Assembly: GCA_946800325.1 (NCBI GenBank)
Contig: OX326959.1
Coordinates: 24,621,447 to 24,685,446, forward strand
Direction of reading: 5' to 3'
Length of the DNA: 64,000 bases
Source of the DNA: Luzula sylvatica
Taxonomy: Eukaryota; Streptophyta; Magnoliopsida; Poales; Juncaceae
In this document: positions 1 through 12,184 of the stretch, one piece after another
Layout: every line of letters begins with the position of its first letter
Numbering within the stretch: the first letter of the stretch is position 1
Notes under the pieces: generated by a model
Database searches by the model: none
What the model was told of the DNA's origin: nothing
What the model saw: the letters and a program-made list of their open reading frames with translations, nothing else
Made by a program: the position numbers and the translations under genes

Positions 1-263
1 TAGCAAGATGTATCACTGTTTTTTTTAATGATAATAATAATAGTATTTAAAATAAAAAATATATTATTTTTAATTTTTTTATAGATCTACAAAGTATGAA
101 TAAATATATTTTTATGACTATATTAATCGTAATTTAATAAATAGGTACGATTAAAATAATATAAATTTATTATATATTATAAATAATATATTAATATTTA
201 TTGTTATTTAAATATATATTATTTTGTTTGTGGTATAAGGTTAAATATTTCGATATTTGGGCT
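1..263. other. AT-rich flank, no gene seen
   Basis: Very AT-rich sequence with short poly-A/T runs. No reading frame, repeat boundary or motif can be supported here. Confidence 0.5.
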
Positions 264-270
264 ATAATTT

Positions 271-1476
271 AGGAAATTTTTCAATAGTAACAAAGTTTGG
301 AAACAATATTCACGAAATAACCAAGTTTTGAACATAATTCTCAAAATGTCTTTTACGCGGTACGAAACCTCGCCTTACTGTAGCAGGCGGAGAATGAAAC
401 CCCGATTTCCTTAATTTCGTTCCTGACTAAAGGGATTAACAAAGGCGGATAACCATACAACGCTAGGCGTTGAATGAAAAAAATATGAGCATCTGCGACG
501 GCAAAAACCGTCGCTAAAAATTCAAAAAACCGTCGCTAATACTATCAGCGACAGAGAGCAGTACCTGCGACGGTCCGTCGCTGATTTCAACATTTCCTAC
601 GGCCCGTCGGTGAAGGTAAAATTATAAATATTTCCCTTTCAAGTTAGGTTAATCTAAGATTTCTTGGCAATCGTTCCTAGGTTTTTCTTCCAAAAAATTA
701 TTTCAATGCTGGAGGAGTTCTGACAACATTCTCGGGTATTTGAGTGTTTACATTTGTGTACTTGAATTTATGAATTATTTTAAATTCTTAATATTTAATT
801 AAATATATATGAAATGTTAATTAATACATATTTAGTATATATTATATGTTCAATATATCTTAATTAAATATTTAATTAATATATTAATTTTTTGGAAGAT
901 ATTATGAATTAAATATTAATACATATTGAATTTATGTGGATTTATGAACTATTTTAAATTCTTAATATTTAATTCAATATATTAATTAAATATTTTGGAA
1001 TATTTAATCTCAAATACCCGAGAATGTTGTCAGAACTCCTCCAGCATTGAAATAATTTTTTGGAAGAGAAACCTAGGAACGATTGCCAAGAAATCTTAGA
1101 TTAACCTAACTTGAAAGGGAAATATTTATAATTTTACCTTCACCGACGGGCCGTAGGAAAGGTTGAAATCAGCGACGGACCGTCGCAGGTACTGCTCCCC
1201 GTCACTGATAGTATTAGCGACGGTTTTTTTTTAGCGACGGCTTTTGCCGTCGCAGATGCTCAGATTTTTTCATTCAACGCCTAGCGCTGTATGGTTATCC
1301 GCCTTTGTTAATCCCTTTAGTCTGGAACGAAATTAAGGAAATCGGGATTTCATTCTCCGCCTGCTACAGTAAGACGAGGTTTCATACCGCGCAAAAGACA
1401 TTTTGAGAATTATGTTCAAAACTTGGTTATTTCGTGAATATTGTTTCCAAAATTGGTTACTATTGAAAAATTTCCT
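271..1476. mobile_element. Foldback (long-TIR) DNA transposon, non-autonomous
   Basis: The two ends are near-perfect reverse complements. The left arm runs from 271 (AGGAAATTTTTCAATAG) to about 745 and is matched by about 1010-1476 read backwards. The arms are about 470 bp each around an AT-rich loop of about 260 bp. The 7-bp string ATAATTT flanks both ends (264-270 and 1477-1483) and is a plausible target duplication. Each arm carries several GCGACGG/CCGTCGC blocks (about 490-610 and 1140-1260), themselves short inverted repeats, like subterminal transposase-binding motifs of plant DNA transposons. No coding capacity is seen. A Mutator-like foldback is the most likely class, but a 7-bp duplication is short for that superfamily, so the class is inferred. 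Confidence 0.8.
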
Positions 1477-1615
1477 ATAATTTATTATTTTGAGATAATA
1501 TTTATTTTATTTTGTTTTATACGAGAGATGATATATGTAGAGTCACATCTTGCGGAAATTCATGTGTTGGTACTTATTAAAAACTAATTACTCAATCATT
1601 TACCATTGCAGTCAA

Positions 1616-1760
1616 CTAGCAATAGCCCGCGCAATTGCGCGGGACTTCATATTCTTTTTTTACATGTTTTTGTTTTATTTGTTTAAATAAAATTTGCGCG
1701 GGTGCGTTTAAACTCAACAAATATAATCATGTTATGTTTGCTAATATATTGATATCAATA
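1616..1760 (-). mobile_element. Helitron-type 3' terminus (minus strand)
   Basis: Read on the minus strand, the perfect 18-bp palindrome CCCGCGCAATTGCGCGGG (1626-1643) is followed after a few bases by CTAG (1616-1619) and then T. A GC-rich hairpin just before CTRR with insertion next to T is the diagnostic Helitron 3' end. The element therefore extends to the right, and the satellite array begins about 200 bp inside it. The same terminus with divergence recurs at 63865-64000, which shows a dispersed family. The 5' end (TC) was not located and no Rep/helicase is seen, so this is probably a non-autonomous copy. Confidence 0.6.
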
Positions 1761-1799
1761 AATGCATTATAATTAATAAAACTTCATGAAATTGACCTA

Positions 1800-4700
1800 T
1801 CGTAGAACTACTGAAAGCGTGAAAAGATGGCTATGAATCGAAAATAAAACATTCTTAGTGTTTGTTCATTTGGAGGAAAAGTTACGTAGTAAAAGATTCG
1901 ATCGGAACCATCTCAAAAATACGTTATTTGGACTCCTCAGAATGTTAAAAGATTGTTATTAATCGAAAAACAAACTTTCTTAGTGTTTGTAAAATTTGTT
2001 GAAAAGTTATGTAGTAAAAAATACGATACAACTGATCTAAAAATACGTAATTTGAACTCCTCAAGCGTAAAAAGAATGTTATGAATCAAAAAAGAAAACT
2101 TTCTTAGTGTTTGTACAATTTGGTGAAAAGTTATGTCGTAAAAGATTCGATCCAAACCATCTCAAAACACGTTATTTGGACTCCTCGGAACATTAAAAGA
2201 ATGTTATCAATCGAGAAACAAACTTTGATAGTGTTTGTAAAATTTGGTGAAAAGTTATGTAGTAAAAGATACGATAAAAATAACCTAAAAACACGTTATT
2301 TGAACTCCTCAAAGCGCAAAAAGATGGATATGAATCGAAAAGAAAACTTTCGTAGTGTTTGTACAATTTGGTTAAAAGTTAGGTCGTAAAAGGTTCGATC
2401 CGAACCATCTCAAAAACACGTTATTTGGACTCCTCAGAACGTTAAAAGAATGTTAAGAATCGAGAAACAAACTTTCTTAGTGTTTGTAAAATTGGGTGAA
2501 AAGTCAAATAGTAAACAATACGATACAAATGATCTAAAAACACGTTATTTGAACTCCTCAAGCGTAAAAAGATTGCTATGAATCGAAAAGAAAACTTTCT
2601 CAGTGTTTTTACAATTTGGTGAAAAGTTACGTCGTAAAAGATTCGATCCAAACCATCCCAAAACACGTTATTTGGATTCCTCATAACATTAAAAGAATGT
2701 TATCGACCGAGAAACAAACTTTCTTAGTGTTTGTAAAATTTGGTGAAAAGTTATGTAGTAAAAGATACGATACAAATGACCTAAAAACACGTTATTTGAG
2801 CTACTCAATACGTAAAAAGATGGCTATGAATCAAAAAGAAACTTTCTTAGTGTTTGTACAATTGGTTGAAAAGTTACATAGTAAAAGATTCGATCTGAAC
2901 CATCTCAAAAATACATTATTTGGACACCTCGCAACGTTAAAAAGATTGTTATGAATCGAAAAACAAACTTTCTTAGTGTTTGTAAAATTTGGTGAAAAGT
3001 TATGTAGTAAACAATACAATACAAGTGATCTAAAAACACGTTATTTGCACTCCTCAAGCGTAAAAAGATTGCTATGAATCGAAAAGAAAACTTTCTTTGT
3101 GTTTTTACAATTTGGTGAAAAGTTACGGCGTAAAAGATTCGATCCAAACCATCTCAAAACACGTTATTTGGAGTCCTAGGAACATTAAAAGAATGTTATC
3201 AATCGAGAAACAAACTTTCTTAGTGTTTGTAAAATTTGGTGAAAAGTTATATAGTAAAAGATACGATACAAATGATCTAAAATCCCGTTATTTGAACTCA
3301 TCAAAGCGTAAAAAGATGGCTATGAATCGAAAATAAAACTTTCTTAGTGTTTGTACAATTTGGTGAAAAGTTCCGTAGTAAAAGAGTCAATCTGAACCAT
3401 CTCAAAAACACGTTATTTGGACTCCTCAGGACGTTAAAAGATTGTTATGAATCAAGAAACAAACTTTCTTATTGTTTGTAAAATTTGGTGAAAAGTTATA
3501 TAGTGAACAATACGATACAAATGATCTAAAAATACATTATTTGAGCTCCTCGAGCGCAAAAAATTGCTACGAATTGAAAAGAAAACTTTCTTTGTGTTTC
3601 TACAATTTGGTGAAAAGTTACGTCGTAAAAGATTCGATCCAAACCATCTCAAAACACGTTATTTGGATTCCTCAGAACATTAAAAGAATGTTATCAATCG
3701 AGAAACAAACTTTCTTACTGTTTGTAAAATTTGGTGAAACATTATGTGGTAAACAATACGATACTAATGATCTAAAAACACGTTATTTGGACTCCTCAAG
3801 TGTAAAAAGATTGCTATGAATCGAAAAGAAAACTTTCTTAGTGTTTTTACAATTTGGTGAAAAGTTACGTCGTAAAAGAATCGATCCAAACCATCTCAAA
3901 ACACGTTATGTGGACTCCTCAGAACATTAAAAAGAATGTTATCAATCGAGAAACAAACTTTCTTAGTGTTTGTAAAATTTGGTGAAAAGTTATGTAGTAA
4001 AAGATACGATACAAATGACCTAAAACACTTTATTTGATCTCCTCAAAGCGTAAAAAGATGGCTATGAATCAAAAAATAAACTTTCTTAGTGTTTGTACAA
4101 TTGGTTGAAAAGTTACGTCGTAAAAGATTCGATCTGAACCATCTCAAAAATACATTATTTGGACTCCTCGGAACGTTAAAAAGATTGTTATGAATCGAAA
4201 AACAAACTTTCTTAGTGTTTGTAAAATTTGGTGAAAAGTTATGTAGTAAACAATACGATACATATGATCTAAAAACACGTTATTTGAATTCCTCAAGCGT
4301 AAAAAGATTGCTATAAATCGAAAATAAAACTTTCTTTGTGTTTTTACAATTTGGTGAAATGTTACGTCGTAAAAGATTCGATCAAAACCATCTCAAAACA
4401 CGTTATTTTGAGTCCTCAGAACGTTAAAAGAATGTTATGAATCGAGAAACAAACTTTCTTAGTGTTTGTAAAATTTGGTGAAAAGTTACGTCGTAAAAGA
4501 TTCGATCCAAACCATCTCAAAACACGTTATTTGGATTCCTCAGAACATTAAAAGAATGTTATCAATCGAGAAACAAACTTTCTTACTATTTGTAAAATTT
4601 GGTGAAAAATTATGTTGTAAACAATACGATACTAATGATCTAAAAACACGTTATTTGAACTCGTCAAGTGTAAAAAGATTGCTATGAATCGAAAAGAAAA

Positions 4701-6932
4701 ATTTCTTTGTGTTTTTACAATTTGGTGAAAAGTTACGTCGTAAAAGAATCGATCCAAACTATCTCAAAACACGTTATGTGGACTCCTCAGAACATTAAAA
4801 AGAATGTTATCAATCGAGAAACAAACTTTCTTAGTGTTTGTTAAATTTGGTGAAAAGTTAAGTAGTAAAAGATACGATACAAATGACCTAAAAACACGTT
4901 ATTTGAGCTACTCAATACGTAAAAAGATGGCTATGAATCAAAAAAAACTTTCTTAGTGTTTGTACAATTGGTTGAAACGTTACATAGTAAAAGATTCGAT
5001 CTGAACCATCTCAAAAATACATTATTTGGACACCTCGCAACGTTAAAAAGATTGTTATGAATCGAAAAACAAACTTTCTTAGTGTTTGTAAAATTTGGTG
5101 AAAAGTTATGTAGTAAACAATACAATACAAGTGATCTAAAAACACGATATTTCAACTCCTCAAGCGTAAAAAAATTGCTATGAATCGAAAAGAAAACTTT
5201 CTTTGTGTTTTTACAATTTGGTGAAAAGTTACGGCATAAAAGATTCGATCCAAACCATCTCAAAACACGTTATTTGGAGTCCTCAGAACATTAAAAGAAT
5301 GGTATTAATCGAAAAACAAACTTTCTTAGTGTTTGTAAAATTTGGTGAAAAGTTATATAGCAAAAGATACGATACAAATGATCTAAAAACACGTTATTTC
5401 AACTCATCAAAGCGTAAAAAGATGGCTATGAATCGAAAATAAAACTTTCTTAGTGTTTGTACAATTTGGTGAAAAGTTACGTAGTAAAAGAGTCAATCTG
5501 AACCATCTCAAAAACATGTTATTTGGACTCCTCAGGACGTTAAAAGATTGTTATGAATCGAAAAACAAACTTTCTTAGTGTTTGTAAAATTTGGTGAAAA
5601 GTTATGTGGTAAACAATACGATACAAATGATTTAAAAACACGTCATTTGTACTCCTCAAGCGTAAAAAGATTGCTATGAATCGAAAAGAAAACTTTCTTT
5701 GTGTTTTTACAATTTGGTTTTCTTTGTGTTTTTACAATTTGGTGAAAAGTTACGTCGTAAAAGATTCGATCCAAACCATCTCAAAACACGTTATTTGGAC
5801 TCCTCAGAACATTAAAAGAATGGTATTAATCGAGAAACAAACTTTCTTAGTCTTTGTAAAATTTGGTGAAACGTTATGTAGTAAAATATACGATACAAAT
5901 GACCTAAAAATACGTTATTTGAACTACTCAAAACATAAAAAGATGGCTGTGAATCGAAAATAAAACTTTCTTAGTGTTTGTATAATTTGGTGAAAAGTTA
6001 CGTAGTAAAAGATTCGATCTGAACCATCTCAAAAATACATTATTTGGACTCCTTGGAACGTTAAAAAGATTGTTATGAATCGAAAAACAAACTTTCTTAG
6101 TGTTTGTAAAATTTGGTGAAAAGTTACGTAGTAAACAATACGATACAAATGATATAAAAACACGTTATTTGAACTCCTCAAGCGTAAAAAGAATGCTATG
6201 AATCAAAAAGAAAATTTTCTTTGTGTTTTTACAATTTGGTGAAAAGCTACGTCGTAAAAGATTCGATCCAAACCTTCTCAAAACACGTTATTTGGAGTCC
6301 TCAGAACATTAAAAGAATGTTATCAATCGAGAAACAAATTTTCTTAGTGTTTATAAAATTTGGTGCAAAGTTATGTAGTAAAAGATACGATATAAATGAT
6401 CTAAAAACACGTTATTTGAACTCCTCAAAACGTAAAAAGATTGCTATGAATCGAAAAGATAATTTTCATATTGTTTGTACAATTTGGTGAAAAGTTATGT
6501 CTTAAAAGATTCGATCCAAACCATCTCAAAACACGTTATTTAGACTCCTCAAAACATTAAAAGAATGTTATCAATCGAGAAACAAAATTTCTTAGTGTTT
6601 GTAAAATTTGGTGATAGTTATGTAGTAAAAGATACGATGCAAATGATCTAAAAACACGTTATTTGAACACCTCAAAGTGTTAAAATATGGCTATGAATCG
6701 AAAATGAAACTTTCTTAGTGTTTGTACAATTGGGTGAAAAGTTAGGTAGTAAAAGATTCGATCTAAACCATCTCAAAAACACGTTATTTGGACTCTTCGG
6801 AACGTTAAAAGATTGTTATGAATCGAAAAACAAAGTTTTTTAGTATTTGTAAAAATTAGTGAAAAGTTATGTAGTAAACAATACGATACAAATGATCAAA
6901 AAAACAAATTATTTGAACTCCTCAAGCGTAAT
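1800..6932. repeat. Satellite array, about 124-bp unit, about 41 copies, with higher-order structure
   Basis: The landmark AACTTTCTTAGTGTTTG recurs every 123-125 bp across the whole block (for example at 1973, 2097, 2221, 2345, 2470, 2593). Two unit types alternate: one with ACAATTTGG and GATTCGATCC, the other with AAAATTTGG and GATACGATAC. This gives a dimer of about 248 bp. Longer segments are also duplicated: a marker at 2801 recurs at 4908 (offset 2107, 17 units), and one at 3713 recurs at 4581 (offset 868, 7 units). Many short open frames exist on both strands because the unit has few stops, but none has an intact start, conserved domain or codon signal, so I do not call them genes. Confidence 0.92.
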
Positions 6933-7399
6933 AAGAATGCTCAAGCACAGAGGAAATTGGTGGCCTTCAGTAAGGGATAAAACGGGGAGGATGGCGAGGC
7001 GGTTGGCAGTTTAAATGAAAGTTGGTAGATGTAATGTGGCAAGTTTTGTGTTTTATAACGTGTAAGGTTTTAGTTTGACAGATAAAAGTGTCTTTCACTA
7101 TGGGTTACATAGTTCACGTGCTAGAGAGAATCGGGAGGTTATTCTTTTCAACTCGGGATTTCTGGATGTAATGAATATGTCTATGACTCATTATAGCATT
7201 ATGTGTAGTGGGTCAGGTTTTGTGACCCGTTATTGAAAAACCCTTACATATTTCTTGTTTCTTCACCATATTTGATGATCTTTATATCGAAATTTATTTC
7301 TTCACCATATTTGATGATCTTTATATTGAAATTTATAAGTTACTGGAACCTAGGTCGTGGACAATACACCTATTGGCGACGGGCTGCTCTATTGGCTAC
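6933..7399. other. Unassigned region right of the satellite
   Basis: The satellite ends near 6932. A 39-bp tandem duplication (TTCTTCACCATATTTGATGA...) lies at 7259-7336. On the plus strand, about 7080-7236 reads open for about 50 codons (DKSVFHYGLHSSRA, then ILFNSGFLDVMN) before a TGA. It looks protein-like but I do not recognise it. From about 7360 the GCGACGG-type sequence (ATTGGCGACGGGC) of the element hosting the next LINE begins. Confidence 0.4.
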
Positions 7400-7600
7400 G
7401 AGGTTCATATTTTTTTTTTTTGATGAAGAGGCCCGTGGGCTTAGATTACTTAAAGAAAATAAATGTTTTACAACAACTAAAAGAAAAAATATCAAAAAAA
7501 GCGAGCTCTAAAGGTAATAAACTAAAATTAAGCTAGAAAACGAGGCCTCACAATCCTGAACTAACAAAGGTGCTGCAGGGGATATCTTGTCGTGATCGCC

Positions 7601-8060
7601 CTAAGTGAAGCAGGGCAGACAGCTATCCGCGTAATCGGACTGTAGGATACGAGCCATGTTGGCGAGGTGGTCTGATTCCTGGTTGAATTCCCGTGGTATG
7701 TGAAGAAATGTCGGATCCTTGATTCTCCGTTTCCATAGGAGGCAGCTCTGGGCAATAGGGATGGCTTCCTTGTGAGTGAGCTGAATTATACTGCCCGATT
7801 GATGAGTTCGCATGAAGTTGATTAGTTCCAGGTTATCACATAGAAATAGGACCGGGCAGTGGCTGATTGTGGGAGCGGAGGCGACAAACTGGAGGCTCAA
7901 TTCCAGTGCGAGAAACTCTCCAGTCAGTGAATTGGTTAAGAAAGGTAGGTATTGGGCAGCTGCTCTAATGATATTGCCTTGGTTATCCTTGATGACGAAT
8001 GCTATTGCTGAGTGGTTTCCTTGATCACCTTAAAAATCGACCCAGCAGAGAGTTTCGTTA
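7601..8060 (-). pseudogene. LINE-encoded RNase H domain (RVT_3 type), one stop
   Basis: Reading down from about 8060 gives CWVDF, one stop codon, then NHSAIAFVIKDNQGNIIRAA, GEFLALELSLQF, FLCDNLELINF and FNQESDHLANMAR. These match the plant RNase H-like fold, and all four acidic active-site positions can be placed: D in WVDF, E in the GEFLALE helix, D in CDN, D in SDHLA. The single TAA/TGA-type break near 8030 and the missing upstream protein mark it as inactive. Confidence 0.75.
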
Positions 8061-8118
8061 GGCAATTCGGTGTAAGTAATTCGGGTTATCGGGTTTAGTC
8101 GCTTCTCTTTGAACCCGG

Positions 8119-8574
8119 TTATGTTGATATCATGCAGAGAGCTTGTAAGATCGATAAATTCAAGGGAATTCTTTCTTTGTTGAAGGTCCAGTTGTTACGT
8201 CTCTTCCATCTTTGCCACAAGAGGGACAAAATCAACGGAATTTGATCTGGGGATGTGGATGATAGCCAGTTGGTAAGGAATATCGGTACCGGTATTGGAT
8301 CTTGCAAATTAGATGGAGGGGGAGTAATCGGGGAGGAATGCCAGAATGAAGTGGCTTGTGGGCATAAAAAGAGAAGGTGAGACAGGTATTCATCACTATG
8401 ACGACATTCCTCGCAGAATTGGGGGATGGATGGGATCCGCCGGTGTAGGTTCATTATGGTGGGTAGTGCATTATGGAGGAGGCGCCAGGCAAATAGACGG
8501 ATTTTCGGTGGTACACCATCAAATTTCCAGATAGAGGTCCAGAGAGATGATTGGGGTATTTGCGAAGGGGCCAT
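8119..8574 (-). pseudogene. LINE zf-RVT (reverse-transcriptase zinc-binding) fragment
   Basis: An open frame of 151 codons. It carries the zf-RVT signature of plant LINE polyproteins: a VPPKIRLFAWRLLHNALPT block, then C-E-E-C (CEEC), H-L-L-F-L-C spacing, and a downstream WQRWKRRNNW block resembling the usual W..W..RN motif. The true protein started upstream in lost sequence, so the apparent ATG has no meaning. The RNase H part follows after a short gap in another frame. Confidence 0.8.
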
Positions 8575-8591
8575 GGGTAGATGAGGTTCAT

Positions 8592-9340
8592 GTTTGTAGT
8601 TAATAGTGTAGTATAATTGGTGACGGCCACGCAGGTGGTAGCCAATAATCGTATTAGCGACAGGTGTATTATTGGCTACGTCCGTTAGTTTATAATAATA
8701 TTTTTTTTAATTTCGAATATCCGAAAATTAAATTAAAAATCAGAAATTAAATTAAAATTCCAAATTCAACAATTACACGAATCTGAAATTAAAATATCAA
8801 ATTAAAACACCAAATGAAAAATCCGAATCCGGATCCCTCGCCGGTGCCGGCAGAATTCATCTACAAATTAAAATATCAAATTTTGACTTTGAAATTATCC
8901 TTCAATTTATAAATTAAACCTTCAATATATGTATAAATTAAACCTCTAAATTTTGAAATTGAACTCAAAATAAAAATCTTCAATTAAACACAAATACAAC
9001 AAAAACTCAATAAACTTACTTTTGAGAGGAATGTTCTTAAAAAAAAATCCCCTACTCATCCTCCTCTTCTCCTAACTTTCTTCTTCTTTTTGCTACAAAA
9101 ATCGCAAGGTTTGAAGAAATAGAAGAAAAAGAATGGTGTTTTGTTAAGAAAAAAAGGTTTCGTGGAAGAGGCAGGGTTCAAATTGGGGAAAACTATTGGC
9201 GACGGGTTTGAGCCGTCGCTAATAATGCTGTCAGTTGTCGCTATTGTGAGCCGTCGCCAAAAATACCACTGTCGTTGCCAATAAGCAGCACCAACATTCC
9301 CACCTCGAGGTCATTTCTAATAATCTGTCGCCACTAACTG
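8592..9340. mobile_element. Remnant of GCGACGG-motif DNA element hosting the LINE
   Basis: Blocks such as TAGCGACAGG, ATTGGCTACG (8671; also 7391 left of the LINE), and at 9187-9290 ATTGGCGACGGG, GAGCCGTCGC and GAGCCGTCGCC recall the subterminal blocks of the 271-1476 foldback. The interior (8690-9180) is AT-rich with a short C/T-rich stretch and no gene. Exact ends were not found. Confidence 0.4.
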
Positions 9341-10404
9341 AACCCGTAATGCACACCATATTTTAATCAGTCTATTTATTTCATACCTTAAATAAATTAT
9401 TTAATATGTTTATAAATCAAAAAATATTATTAGATATGTAATAAGGTTGTAGCCGATAATATTATTGGATATCAAACATTATAGGCTAGGGATAAGATTC
9501 ATAAGATTGTAGTTAATAATATTAGGAGCACCGCATGTAGCCCCTTTTAGAATAAAAATTCAAAAACTAACCCATTTTTCGCAAATATTCCAAAAATAAC
9601 TCCTTTTTCGCAAATATTCCAAAAATAATCCCTTTCGGGTTTTTAAATCCCGCCGCTACAGTGTTTTTGAAAAAAAAAAAAAAGGAGTTTATTCTCCCTC
9701 AAAATGTACGCACAGAATTCTCCATTATTTAACTATTACATTTAATTAACGTGATAATTACAACATATCATTAAGTATTAACTAATATTTATTCCAATTT
9801 ATGAATTCGAATAAATATTAATTATGTATTAAGTTAATAGCTAACAATAAAATTAATATTTATGAATTCAAATGTACCCACTTTCGAACACAAATACTAT
9901 ATCGGATTCAAATACAATATCAATTTCGAATACGGATACGACTACGATATTCGATATTTCATTTTGAACAGGAATACATATATGAATACAATATCGCATA
10001 CAAATAAAATATTAAAATAAAATAAAATTAGAATATACATATTATAGAACATACATATTTGCATGTCCATCATTAAAATATTTGCATGTCCATCATTAAA
10101 ATAAAATTAGAATATCCAAATTGGGCATGCAATTTCGAAGACAAATACGACATCGGATACAAATACAATACCCAATTTCGAATACGGATACGACTACGAT
10201 ATTCGATATTCCATTTCGAACACGAATATATATATTAATACAATATCGAATGCGAATAAAATTATTGAAATAATAATATAATATACATACATATTTATAC
10301 GAATAGTATACATGAAATGGACTAAATTGTATATACTTTTGTAGGAAGGCATGAATGGCATGAATAAAATAATCAAAAAATTGAATAAATTTGAGATGAT
10401 GTTG
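9341..10404. other. Non-coding AT-rich DNA with short internal duplications
   Basis: No gene seen. Two short direct duplications are visible. The phrase CGAATACGGATACGACTACG occurs at about 9936 and about 10178. TTTGCATGTCCATCATTAAA occurs twice in tandem at about 10050-10100. CAAATATTCCAAAAATAA is repeated at about 9580-9630. They look like decayed repeat DNA. Confidence 0.5.
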
Positions 10405-10562
10405 TGATTAGGCCTTGAATCAAACTTTTAGGAGAAGGCGGGGAATGATACTCCGCCAGGCGATCATTCATTGTCCGCAAAAGACAAATCTCGAATTTTG
10501 TACAAAACTTGATTATTTCTGATATATATTTTAAAATTGTGGTTAGAAGTAAAAAATTTCCT
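10405..10562. repeat. Solitary arm related to the 271-1476 foldback
   Basis: Sequence from about 10460 (CCGCAAAAGACAAATCTCG, then ACAAAACTTGATTATTTC, ending AAAAAATTTCCT at 10562) parallels the outer right arm of the foldback at 1388-1476 with clear divergence. A matching left arm is not obvious upstream. It is probably a decayed family member. Confidence 0.5.
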
Positions 10563-11212
10563 TAATAATATTTGTTGTAGCAAATACGATATTTTGTTGT
10601 AGTGCCTTCTATGCCCACAAATAAAGAGGCGAGTCAAATTTTAGTATTTCTATTATTTTTCATAATTTAGATCTATACATATTAAAATTAAGAAATAATA
10701 TGGTGTTAAGCTCTTAATTTTCATATATCAAAAATATCATGGAACTCATTGTTAGTATTAATATATTGAAAAAAATTCTGACGAAATTCTCGGTCACCTA
10801 ATCTTCTAATAATAACAATATATATTATAATTATAATTATAATTATAATATGATAACTTAATAGTAAGCATAATTTTTTACTACACATCTGATTAAGTCT
10901 GACATGCAAGGATAAAAAAATACACATATATAGTTCATCTTAATATACAAAACGTAATAAAATAGTTAAGATCGTTTTCATGCCTTGAAAATCTCAAAAT
11001 ATATTCTGGTAAAGTAATAAAAAAGTGGTAATCTATTTTAGTGAACAAAAAAAAGCTACGTGTACCTATCTAAGGTGTAAATTATAAAAATACTTACAAA
11101 AAGGACTTAGAAATAATTATTTTGTATAATTTAATTTCTCTGTTATATATTTTCGCATAAGACTTGTTACGAAAATTACAAATATCATGTATAACATATT
11201 AAAATATAAAAT
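10563..11212. other. AT-rich intergenic, no gene seen
   Basis: Long A/T stretches with a small ATTATAATTATAATT-type simple repeat near 10820-10850. Nothing codable or structured beyond this is supported. Confidence 0.5.
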
Positions 11213-11412
11213 ATTGTAACCAGGGCCGGGTCTGGGCTTTGGCCCAGTTGGCCCAGGCCCACATGCCTCCAAAAAAAAAAACCTCCAATAATTTAATACC
11301 AACAATATCAATAAATTAAACCCACAAACCCAAACCCACTTCATCAAACCCGTTTAACCCGAAACAAACCCAAACCCACTCTCTCTCGTTACACCCGTCT
11401 CTCTCTCGTTAC

Positions 11413-11414
<2 letters not shown>

Positions 11415-11450
<36 letters not shown>
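11415..11450. repeat. (CT)n microsatellite
   Basis: Eighteen or so uninterrupted CT repeats inside the hAT element, like a captured plant 5'-UTR pyrimidine tract. Confidence 0.9.
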
Positions 11451-11453
<3 letters not shown>

Positions 11454-12184
11454 TCGCTTCTCTCAGTTTAACCTAGCTCTAGGTCGTACGATACGACTGT
11501 ATCGTAGCTCTCCTCTGCCATACCTAGCGACGCGCCGACGAGAATAGGCGATAGCTCTCCTCTGCCATACCTAGCTCTAGGTCGTTCAAGAGTTCAAGAG
11601 TTCAAGAATCTAGTTCAAGGTATTATCAATTTGAGACTGAGTTAGTTCAATTTGATGTCAATTTGTGTTTAATTTGCTGAAAAATTGTAAAATTTGTGTT
11701 TAATTTATGTCAATTTGTGTTTAATTTGCTGGTTTTAGTTTGTTATGTGTTTAATCAATTCTGTGTTTAATTCGTGCTTTACTGTTTGTATTTGCGTGTT
11801 TAATTCGTGCTGATTTTAGTGTGTTCAATTCTGTGTTTAGTTCTGTCACTTATGTGTTCAATTTGATGTGTGTTATTAGTGTTCAATTCTGAGTTCAATC
11901 AATTATGTGTTTATTCAATTTTGTGTTATCAGTGTGTTTAATTGTGTTCTGTGTTTAATCAATTATGTGTTCAATTATGAGTTCAATTCGAGTATTTAAT
12001 CAATTCTGTGTTTAATTTGATGTGTGTTAATAGTGTTATTAGTGTTTGAGTATTTAGTGTATTTGTGTATTTAATCAATTCTGAGTTCAATTTGATGTGT
12101 GTTATTAGATTGAATAAAATTAATTATAAATTAATTTTAACATTTTACTTACTATGTTAATTATTGTTTTGAATGTATTTACAG

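Larger units (their letters stand above)
7409..8582 (-). mobile_element. 5'-truncated non-LTR retrotransposon (LINE), zf-RVT plus RNase H part
   Basis: A minus-strand LINE tail. It ends in poly(A), seen as a T run at about 7411-7421, and is flanked by the 9-bp duplication GAGGTTCAT (7400-7408 and 8583-8591). It keeps only the 3' part of the polyprotein: the zinc-binding zf-RVT region followed by a type I RNase H domain. Truncation at 8582 falls just inside zf-RVT, typical of incomplete target-primed reverse transcription. It inserted into an element with GCGACGG/TTGGCTACG motifs that continues from 8592. It is dead: the reverse transcriptase is missing and there are stops. Confidence 0.8.

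Noticed and set aside
1937..6490. Many 60-115-codon open frames on both strands across the satellite
   Set aside because: They repeat with the 124-bp unit, lie on both strands at once and share no domain. They are a by-product of a repeat poor in stop codons.
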